Source: Alphaproteobacteria bacterium
Lineage (GTDB): Bacteria; Pseudomonadota; Alphaproteobacteria; Micropepsales; Micropepsaceae
Length of the DNA: 10,037 bases
Reading direction: 5' to 3'
Assembly: GCA_003451645.1 (NCBI GenBank)
Contig: DMER01000082.1
Location: 385-10,421, forward strand
In this document: one piece after another, positions 1-9,200 of the stretch
How positions within the stretch are numbered: the stretch's first letter is position 1
Layout: every line of letters starts with the position of its first letter
Notes under the pieces: generated by a model
Database searches by the model: none
What the model was told of the DNA's origin: nothing
What the model saw: the letters and a program-made list of their open reading frames with translations, nothing else
Position numbers and translations under genes: made by a program

Positions 1-148
1 CGTGGGCGTCGAGAAGGGCGAGGCGACGGTGACCAGCACCGTGACGGGTCAGAATGTGAACCTTACGGCGGGCGAGAAAGTGACGATCAAGCCGGGCGGC
101 GAGATCGGCGGCATCACGCTGGGCAAGGTTGAAGGGTGTCCGGGTTAG
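1..148 (+). CDS. C-terminal fragment of a FecR-domain-like protein (5' end outside the window)
   Basis: The frame starting at base 2 gives 48 codons ending in TAG at 146-148. The peptide has a beta-rich pattern: VGVEKGEATVTS, then TGQNVNLTAGEKVTIKPGGE, then a short tail with one cysteine (EGCPG). The alternation 'V-x-x-G-x-x-x-V ... G-Q-x-V-x-L-x-A-G-E-x-V-x-I-x-P-G-G' is what FecR-family domains show in their last strands. FecR itself is a periplasmic/inner-membrane regulator that relays a signal to an ECF sigma factor. Many stand-alone FecR-domain proteins have no proven sigma partner, so only the fold is suggested here, not a regulatory role. The stop is 3 bases before the first possible ATG of the giant autotransporter gene, in the same frame, which suggests an operon and perhaps coupled translation. 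Too little of the protein is visible to exclude another beta-sandwich protein. Confidence 0.6.
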   Translation, partial: VGVEKGEATVTSTVTGQNVNLTAGEKVTIKPGGEIGGITLGKVEGCPG

Positions 149-151
149 ACC

Positions 152-280
152 ATGGGACACAAACATCAAAGACCCGCGACATCAACAGGGGCCAAAAGCA
201 TGGCTGTTTGCCTGCGCGCTGCATTGAGAACAACAACAGCAGCGCTCGCACTTTTGGCCACGCAGTCCGTTGGCGCGGCG
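152..280 (+). other. Signal peptide of the giant autotransporter
   Basis: From Met17 (base 200) the sequence has a short n-region with arginines (MAVCLRAALR), a hydrophobic core (TTTAALALLATQ) and a small-residue end SVGAA before ITVQNGDTLNL. Cleavage is likely after VGA or VGAA (about base 277-280). If translation starts at 152, the n-region is 16 residues longer and basic (MGHKHQRPATSTGAKS). There is no extended autotransporter ESPR motif that I recognise. Confidence 0.8.
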
Positions 281-3200
281 ATCACCGTGCAAAACGGCGA
301 TACGCTGAACCTCAACGGCGCAACACAGAGCACCGACACGCTTGAACTGATCGATGGCAGCGTCATCAACGGGACGCTCAATGCCTCCACCGCGTTCAAC
401 GTCCGGAACGGCACGATTTCCGCCTTTCTTTCGGGGTCTGGCCTGCTGACCAAATCCACCGGCGGCGTCGTGACGCTCGCGAGCGCCAACAATTATACCG
501 GTACGTCGCAGCTCTTTGCCGGAACCTTGCAACTTCTGAGTTCCGCCTCATTGGGCACTGGGCGCGTACGCACGACCTTTGGCGTGCTCGATGTGTCGAC
601 GGGTCTCAATGTCTTGAACGAAATTGAGCTAAGGAACACAGGGCTTGCAATCAATGTCGATGCGGGCACCGCGACGTGGAGCGGGATTATCTCCCAAGAG
701 ACAGGGGTCTTTGGTTTCGAAAAAACCGGCGCGGGCAATCTGCGCATTACGAATGGCAGCAACACATTTGCCGGGCCAGTGAAGGTCAGCGAAGGCGAGC
801 TGACGATTGCGGCCATGGGCGGATTCCAATCCAGCACAGAACTCTTCAACGGCGCGTTCCTGACCTTCGATATATCAGAAGGTTATACCTATAACGGCGT
901 GGTGTCTGGGACAGGGCGCGTTTCGGCAACCGGTGGACAATTGATCCTGACAGCCGCGCAGACGCTAACCAACAGCACCTTTACGGTGAACCCAGGCGCG
1001 GGCTTGATCCTTCAGTCGACAGCGACCTTGGGCGAAGGCACGAACAAGGTTGAATTGCGAGGGGGCCCTGACGCGCTGACGCCAGCGCTTCTGGATCTCG
1101 GCGGCACCACACAATCAATCCAGCGCCTGGACGTGAGCAACGTCCACAACCTGGTCGAAAATGGCGCGTTGATTGTGTCAGATGAGATCGCGATCAGCGA
1201 GGGCACGATTAGCGCGAACCTTGCAGGCGCTGCGGGCCTGACCAAGGACAGCTCAAACAATATCGTGATCCTGTCGGGAGCAAATTCCTATACCGGCGCC
1301 ACCGTGATCAATGGCGGCACCGTGATCGCCCAAGGCGGCTCGGCCATCGGCGACGCGTCGGACGTGACGATCGAACTCGACGCGACGCTGCAGCTCGATT
1401 TCAGTGAAACGATTGGCGCATTGGCGGGCGCGGGCGCGGTCGACTTGCAAGACAATGTTTTGACGGTAGGGCGGGACGGGGTCGACACAACCTTTAGCGG
1501 CCTGCTCGCAGGGACCGGCGCCTTGGTCAAGACCGGAACCGGCAGCTTGACCCTAACGGGGGCCAATACCTATGAGGGCGGCACGACGATCGAAGGCGGC
1601 ACGCTGCGCGTTGAAGACAGCCTGGCGCTGGGCACCGGCCAAATCGTCACCACGGGATCGGTCCTGGACTATGCCGATGGCATCAATCTCGCGAACCCGA
1701 TTACGCTGGATTCCAACACCACCCAACTTCAGGTCCTGACCGGATCGGCGACGCAGTCCGGCGTGATCAGCCAAGACGCAGGCGCGCGCCCCCTCGAGAA
1801 AATCGGCGCGGGCACGCTAATCTTCACCGCCGCCAACACCTATTCCGGCGAGACGACTATCACGGCGGGCACGCTGCGCCTTGCGGGCGCGGGTCAGCTG
1901 TTCGAGGGTGCGAATGTCACGGTGCAATCCGGTGCGACCTTTGACCTGACCGACAGGACACAGACGCTCAGCACACTGACGCTCAATGGCAATGCCATCG
2001 TCACCGGCGAGGTGTTCGGCGACGACCCCAATGCGTTTCTGAATGTCGACACGGTTGCGGCCACCACGGCCTCGGGCGAGACGGCGGCCCTAGACGTCGC
2101 TTTCGCCTCCAGCGGTACGGTCACCAAGAATGGCACTGGCACGCTGCGCATCGGCGGGTTCCCCAATTTTGGCTTCACCGGCACAGTCGAGCACAATGCC
2201 GGCACACTGCAGCTGATTTGGGGCGATGCATTGGGCTCCGGCACCGTCAACATGAATGGCGACACGATCCTGTCGCTCAACAATGGCACCGGCAACGGTC
2301 AGAATTTTTCCAACCTGATCAATCTGGCCGCCGCGGGCGCCAAGATCGATGTCGCCACAAATATCAGCGTTCAGCACGGCGACATCTTTGGGACTGAGGG
2401 CTTTGAAAAAGCGGGCTTTGGCCTGCTTGGCATTGCCGCGCCCACATCCTTCACCGGCTTGACCAAGATCACGGAAGGCGGCGTGCAACTGCGCGAAGGC
2501 CTAACGGGCGTTTACGGCAGCCTGACAGGCCCTATCGAGATCGGCGCGGCGGGGTATCTGGACATTCTGCGCCAGGACACCGCGCTCAATCTTGGCGGAA
2601 CGATCAGCGGCGCCGGAGGTATTTCGACCAACGGCATTTTCGATTTTGTGAGCGGCACGGTGATCGCCGGACAATGGACGCTCTCAGGCAACAACACCTA
2701 TTCCGGCGGCACAAATGTCAGCGCAGGCACACTGCGCGCGGGCTCGGCGACCGCCTTTGGCACGGGCTTCCTCAACACGAACAATTCGCCCCTCAACGCG
2801 CCAGGTTCGATCGCGACCATCAGCCTCAATGGGTTTGACATCAGCGCCGCGGCTCTCTTGGGCAATGGCGTGTTCGACCTGACGGGGAACGAACTCACCG
2901 TCAACGGTTCGGGCGGTTTCGTCAATGGCGCGAGCTTCACGGCCGGCACTCTGACGGTTGCGGACAGCGCGAACCAATCCTTCGGCGCCGTCGATCTGTC
3001 GCCGGTCCAGACCCTCCGGGTGGATGGAACCGTCGGCCTTGAAGGCACAGGGAATGTGGCGCCTCAGGCAATCGTGCTCGGGCTCAATGGCCGCCTGGAT
3101 CTGGAGTTCTTGGATCAGGCCGAGTATGTGGTCACCAATATTGGCGGCGCGGGCGAGATTTTCCTCGACAATAGCCTTCTGACCATCGACACCCCCGGCA

Positions 3201-6200
3201 GCGATGTCACGCTGGCGAGCCTGATCTCAGGGACAGGCGGATCACTGAAGAAGACGGGCGCCGGCGTGTTGGAGCTCTCCGGCACGAACACCTTCGATGG
3301 CGGGATCGAGGTGGCGCAGGGCACACTGCGCCTTGCCAATAACGCGGCCGCCGGGACCGGTGTGATCCGCACCACGGGCTCTGTGATCGACTATGCCGCA
3401 GGCGCCAGTATCGGCAATCACATCGTCCTCGACTCCAACACGACGCAGCTTCAGGTTTTGACCGGCATCGCGACGCAATCCGGCGTGATCGGCGAGTCCG
3501 GCGGTCCGCGCCCCTTGGAAAAGATCGGCACGGGCAATTTGATCCTGACCGCCGCCAACACCTATACCGGCCTCACCACCGTCACCGATGGCCGCTTGCA
3601 ATTGGGGCCGGGCGGATCACTCGCTGGGAACGTCCATGTTGGCCCCAGCGGCAATGCCTGGTTCGATTTTAATCAGTCGGCGAACTATACCTATAACGGC
3701 ATCCTGTCCGGCGGCCAGGTGTCGCTTGGTGCCACGGGCGCGATCATCGAATGGACCGGCGCCAACACACATAGCTACACAGGCATTGGCGACGGGACCT
3801 TGCTGCTGTCGGGCGCGGGCACGCTGGGCGCCACAACGGCAACGGTCGGCCTGTCGGGCTTCACCGCCGCCGTCCTCGACCTGGGTGGGACGACGCAGAC
3901 GATCAGCACGCTGAATACGTTCCATGAATTCGGCGGCAATGTCTTCACGAACGAGGTCACGAACGGCACGCTCAACGTCAACAGCGTCATGAATATCGAG
4001 AGCGGCACCTTCAGCGCCAATCTGGGCGGCACGGGCTCGCTGATCAAAACCACGGCCGGAACGGCGACGCTGAGCGGCACGAACACCTTCACCGGCCCGA
4101 CGACGATCAATGCGGGCACGCTGGTGTTGCAGGGTGGTGCGGCGCTCGACGACGCGAGCGATGTCGTCGTCAACACGAGTGGGACGCTGCAACTCAATTC
4201 AAGCGAGACAATTGGAAGCCTTGCTGGATCTGGAAACTTGATTTTGGGGGCGTTCACAACGCTTTCAAGCGGAAATGGCAATTCTTCGAGCACGTTTAGC
4301 GGAGTGATTTCCGGAATTGGAGAATTTACAAAAATTGGGTCGGGGACGATTACGCTTTCGGGCGCAAACGTGCATCACCATACGAACATTGATAACGGCA
4401 CCGTTCGTTTAACCGCAGGGGGCACGCTGGGTGATTCCTCAATTGTCGGAGTAACGATGAATGGGTTGGGTGCTGGCACTACGCTTGACCTCGGCGGAAC
4501 GACCCAAAACATTCTAAATCTCTATATCTTTGGAAATACGCAACAGATTGTCACTGGCGGCTCTATTATTGCGACGGCTTTATACAACGTCGAGAGTGCA
4601 GAGATCAGCGCAAATCTAGGGGGAACTGCAGGTTTTTTGAGGACTGGCGCTGCAAGTAGCACGATCTTGTCGGGTGCAAATTCGTTCTCGGGTGTGACTA
4701 CGGTAGATGAGGGCACCCTCGTTCTAAGGAACGGGGCGGCAATTGCCGATAGTGGGCAAGTGGTTGTTGAGAGCGGCGCGACACTGCAAATCGACGACGC
4801 CGAAACGCTGCGCTCGATTGCAAGCACTGGAAACGTAACGCTGAATTCGAGACTTACGCTATTGAACGTGAGCGGTGAATTTGGCGGCTCGATATCTGGA
4901 ACAAGCGGTCTCACGACGTCACATGTCGCCCCATTCGCTGCTTTCACGCTCTCCGGCGTCAACACTTTCTCTGGCCAGACGACGATCAACGGCGGCAAAC
5001 TGATCCTGCAGAACGGCTCCGCCCTCGCCGATTCAAACGCCGTCACGGTTGCGACCGGAGCGACGCTCCAACTCGACGCCTCCGAAACAATCGGCAGTCT
5101 CGCGGGAAGCGGCGCGGTCACGCTCGGCGGGACGACGCTGACAACTGGCGGCAACGATGCGAGCACGGCGTTCTCGGGGACGTTCACCGGCAACAGCGAC
5201 AGCAAACTCATCAAGACCGGCACCGGAATATTCTCTGTCGGTCATTTGGGCCATTCGGGCGAGACCCGCGTCAACGCCGGCGCGTTGAACTTCAACGGCA
5301 CCGCTGCGGGCTCTGTGACCGTCAACTCCGGCGGCAGGCTCTCCGGCACGCACACCATCAACGGCGACCTCATCAATCTCGGCACGCTCGCCCCCGGCAA
5401 CTCGCCTGGCACGACGACCGTGCTCGGCAACTACACCGGCGGCGGCGTGCTGGAGGTTGAGGTTCAGTTCGACAATGCAAGCGCGCCGGAAAATGGCGTG
5501 ACGCATGACTTCCTGAACATCGCGGGCGACGTCTTGGGCGGTCCCACAACCGTCAGCCTGCTGAGCTTTCCGCCCTCGTTCGAACCCGCCGCCACCACGG
5601 GCAACGGCATTGAGATCATCCGCGTTGGCGGCACTACGACTGACGAAGATTTCGCGATGACGGAATATTTGTTCGGGGACTATTTCTACAATCTGGCCTT
5701 TGTCCCCGCCGTGATAGAGGGTAGCAACCGCTTCTTCCTGCAATCCACGCTCGCCACACCGGGCTGCGAGGTCACGACCGGCAACGACGCCTGCTTCATC
5801 GACAGCGCGACCGATCAGACGGCCGCCATCGACGCGCTGGCGGGCAATGACACGCTGCAGCTGACCGGCCCAACAGATTTCAGCTTCGATGTCAGCCGCA
5901 TCGGCACGACCTACACGAACTTTGAGGTCTTCCAAAAGGCGGACGTCAGCACCGTGACGCTGACGGGCACGATGGCGGACGCTACCCAAGGCATCGACGT
6001 TCAGAACGGAACCTTGATCGCGGGCGGCGGCACTTTGGGTGCGAATGGCCGCGTCAACATCTTCACGCCCGGCACGCTGCAAGTGGCCAGCGCGCTGACC
6101 GTGGGCTCGATCGCAGGTTCGGGCGACATCGCTCTGGGGGCCAACACCCTGACGGTGGGCGGCGACAATACGTCAACGGCGTTCGCGGGCATCATCTCGG

Positions 6201-9200
6201 GCTCTGGCGATTTCGAGAAGCAAGGGTCCGGCATTTTTACCCTGTCGGGTGCAAATACGCTCACCGGTTCGTTGTCGCTCAACGATGGCGGCATCACAGT
6301 TGCCAGCGGCGGCACGCTGGGCGCATCAACTGTGGACGTGTTCGTTCAAGGAACGCTGGACTTGGGCGGGACCTCGCAAACGGTGGGCTCCTTGGGCTTG
6401 GCGAGCGGTGCGATCCTGAACGGCGCACTCATCGTCAATGGCAATGCCTTTGCACAGGTCGGAACGATCAGCGCCGACTTGACCGTTACAGGCAGCTTTG
6501 ACAAGGCGTTCGGCAGCGGCGACCTGACGCTTTCGGGGACGAATTCGTTTTCGAGTGTGGGAATTGGCGATGGCAAGTTGATCGCGGCCAACGACGCGGC
6601 GATCACCGACACCGCGTCGGTAAACATGTCCTTTATCGGGTTCGGTATCGGGCCCTCGCTGCAAATCCTCAGCGACCAGACCATCGGTGGCCTTAGCGGC
6701 GATCCGTTCAGCGGCTTGAACCTCGGCGCGTTCAATTTGACCACAGGAGGCAACAACGCCTCGACGAGTTTCGACGGGGTCATTTCCAGCACGACCGGTA
6801 AGCTGGTCAAAACCGGCGCGGGAGTGTTGACGCTCTCGGGCAACAACATTTTCTCCTTCGCCGGCGGCATCGATCTGTTGCAAGGCGGCCTGCGCCTGGC
6901 CAGCGACACGGCGGCGGGCACGGGACCGATCACGACCTTCGGTTCGGTCATCGACTACGCCAGCGGGATCAATAACGCCGCGCCGGTGATCATCAATAGC
7001 AACACGACGCAGGTCCAGGTCTTGGCGGGCTCGGCAACGCAGTCGGGGACCATCAGCGAATTGGGCGGCCCCCGGCCCCTAGAGAAAATCGGCGCGGGCG
7101 CGTTGATCTTGTCCGGATCGAACACCTATACCGGGGCGACGACGATCACCGCCGGTACGCTGACGGCGCAGGGCGGCTCGGCCATCGCGGACACCGGTGC
7201 GGTGTCGGTCGCCGGTGACGCGACATTCAATCTGGCCTCCAGCGAAACGATCGGCGCACTGTCCGGCGCGGGCCTTGTCACGCTCAACGCCAATACGCTG
7301 ACGGCCGGGTCTAGCTTTGGCAACTCGACATTCAGTGGTGTGATCTCGGGCGCGGGCGGACTGACCAAAACCGGCAACAGCCAACTCACTTTGACGGGCG
7401 CTAACACCTATACCGGGTTGACAACGATCAATGACGGACAGCTGGCAATCGGCAATGGCGGCACGGCGGGGTCGATCGCGGGCGATGTGAACGTGGCGAG
7501 CGGATTTCTCATCTTTAACCGCAGCGATACGCTCACCTTTGGCGGCGTCCTGTCCGGCAGCAACGTCGCGCAGATCGGCACGGGCGTGACAATCCTGACG
7601 GGCGCGAACACGCATGCCTCGACGTCCATCTCCGCTGGCACGCTAAGGGTGCAAGGGACGGGAACGCTGGGCGCGACGAATGCGACGGTGAGCATCGCAG
7701 GCAGCTTTGGCCCCGCGATCTTGGATTTGGGCGGCACGACGCAGACGATCGGCGGCTTCACGCTCTTCCAGGCCTCGAACAATACGATCACGAACGGCAC
7801 TCTGATCGTCAATGGCGGGATGAACGCGAACGAGGGCTCGATCAGCGCCAATCTCCAAGGCACGGGCCCGCTGTTCAAAGGCGGGGCTGGGGTCACAACC
7901 CTGTCCGGAACGAACACCTATACCGGAGCGACGACGGTCTTCGACGGAACGCTGATCCTGCAAGGCGGTAGCGCTATTGCTGATGCGGGCGTCGTCACGG
8001 TGACCGCACCTGGAACGCTGCAACTTGCCAACAGCGAGACTGTCGGCAGCTTGGGTGCTTCGGGCGCCGTCGTCCTTGGTGCCAACACGCTGACCCTTGG
8101 CGGGAACAACGCTTCGACCGCCATCTCCGGTGTGATCTCGGGCATCGGCGGCAGCTTGGTCAAGCAGGGCAGTGGCGAGTTGGTGTTGTCCGGCGCCAAC
8201 ACGTTCACTGGCGGGACGACGATTGCGGGCGGCACGCTGGAGCTGCGCGGCAGCATGGCGGCAGGCACGGGCGCGATCACGACCACGGGCTCGACGTTGC
8301 GCTATGGAACGGATGCGATGGCGCTGGCCAATCAAGTGATCCTCGACAGCAACACGACAAAGCTCGATGTGCAGGTGGGCTCGGCCACACAAGCGGGCGT
8401 GATCAGCGAGGCCAACGGTCCGCGGGGCTTTGAGAAGACCGGCGGTGGCTTGCTGATCTTGACCGCGGACAACACCTTTACGGGGACCACAACCATCACC
8501 AGCGGCGGCGTATCGCTAGGGAATGGCGGCACGTCCGGCTTTGTGTTGGGCGGCATCGAGATTGGCGCGGGCGCAAATTTGGCCATCAACCGGTCCGACA
8601 GCATCGCCATGGCCAATGGGATCGCAGGCGCGGGCAGCGCCTTTAAGCGCGGCGCGGGCACCACAACCCTCAGTGCACAGAATACGTTGAACGGCGCCTG
8701 GATCGTTGAGGAGGGGACACTGGCGCTCGGGACCAATGGCCGCGCCGGAACCAGCGCAGTCGATGTCGCGGTGCTTGGTGGCATCTTTGATCTGGGCGGG
8801 TCGGCACAGACGGTCGATCAGGCCGTCCTCGATGGCGGCGCCATCAATAATGGACAGCTGGCGTTCTCGGGCTTGCGCTTGGGCGCGGGGACCATCGGCG
8901 CGTCGCTTGTAGGAGCGGGTCAGGTCGTCAAGGATTTGCCAGGCCTCATGATCCTTGCCAATGCCAACACCTATTCAGGCGACACGGCCGTTCTTTCAGG
9001 CACCTTGCAGGCAGGCGCGGCCGGAGCGTTCTCTCCCAACAGCCGTCTGGTAGTGGGCCCCAATGGCCTGGTCGATTTCGGCGGCTTTGACGCCACATTG
9101 CCGTCCCTGTTAGGCAGCGGTGGGCTCAACATTGCGGGCGCGCAGGTGACGGTCGGCGGTGACGGCGCGTCCACGCTGTTCTCCGGCACTCTGACTGGCG

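Noticed and set aside
136..345. Short + strand frames in other phases (136-345, 676-894, 2958-3182, 3588-3914, 8706-8912)
   Set aside because: They overlap the large gene out of phase, have no plausible ribosome site and encode Arg/Ser/Pro-rich strings without motifs.
1850..3343. Possible frameshift or pseudogene because the repeats degenerate
   Set aside because: The frame stays open, peptides remain beta-helix-like with normal codon use throughout, and canonical repeats resume in the same frame, so decay is not supported.
4200..4920. Insertion sequence or other mobile element behind the low-GC block
   Set aside because: No transposase, no terminal inverted repeats and no target duplication were seen, and the block encodes the same module type in frame. 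Recombination between repeats explains it better.
5834..5860. Possible RTX calcium-binding nonapeptide at ALAGNDTLQL
   Set aside because: Only a single GND-like turn is present. RTX domains need several tandem GGxGxDxUx copies, and none are found here.
5033..6082. A 349-codon open frame on the minus strand, and other long minus-strand frames (for example 4522-5223, 7643-8392, 6346-6951, 3617-4192)
   Set aside because: They lie wholly inside the continuous + strand frame with its coherent repeats and signal peptide. Their peptides are low-complexity Ala/Arg/Val/Pro/Ser strings with no family resemblance. Long antisense frames are expected opposite GC-rich, Gly/Thr/Ala-rich repetitive coding DNA.
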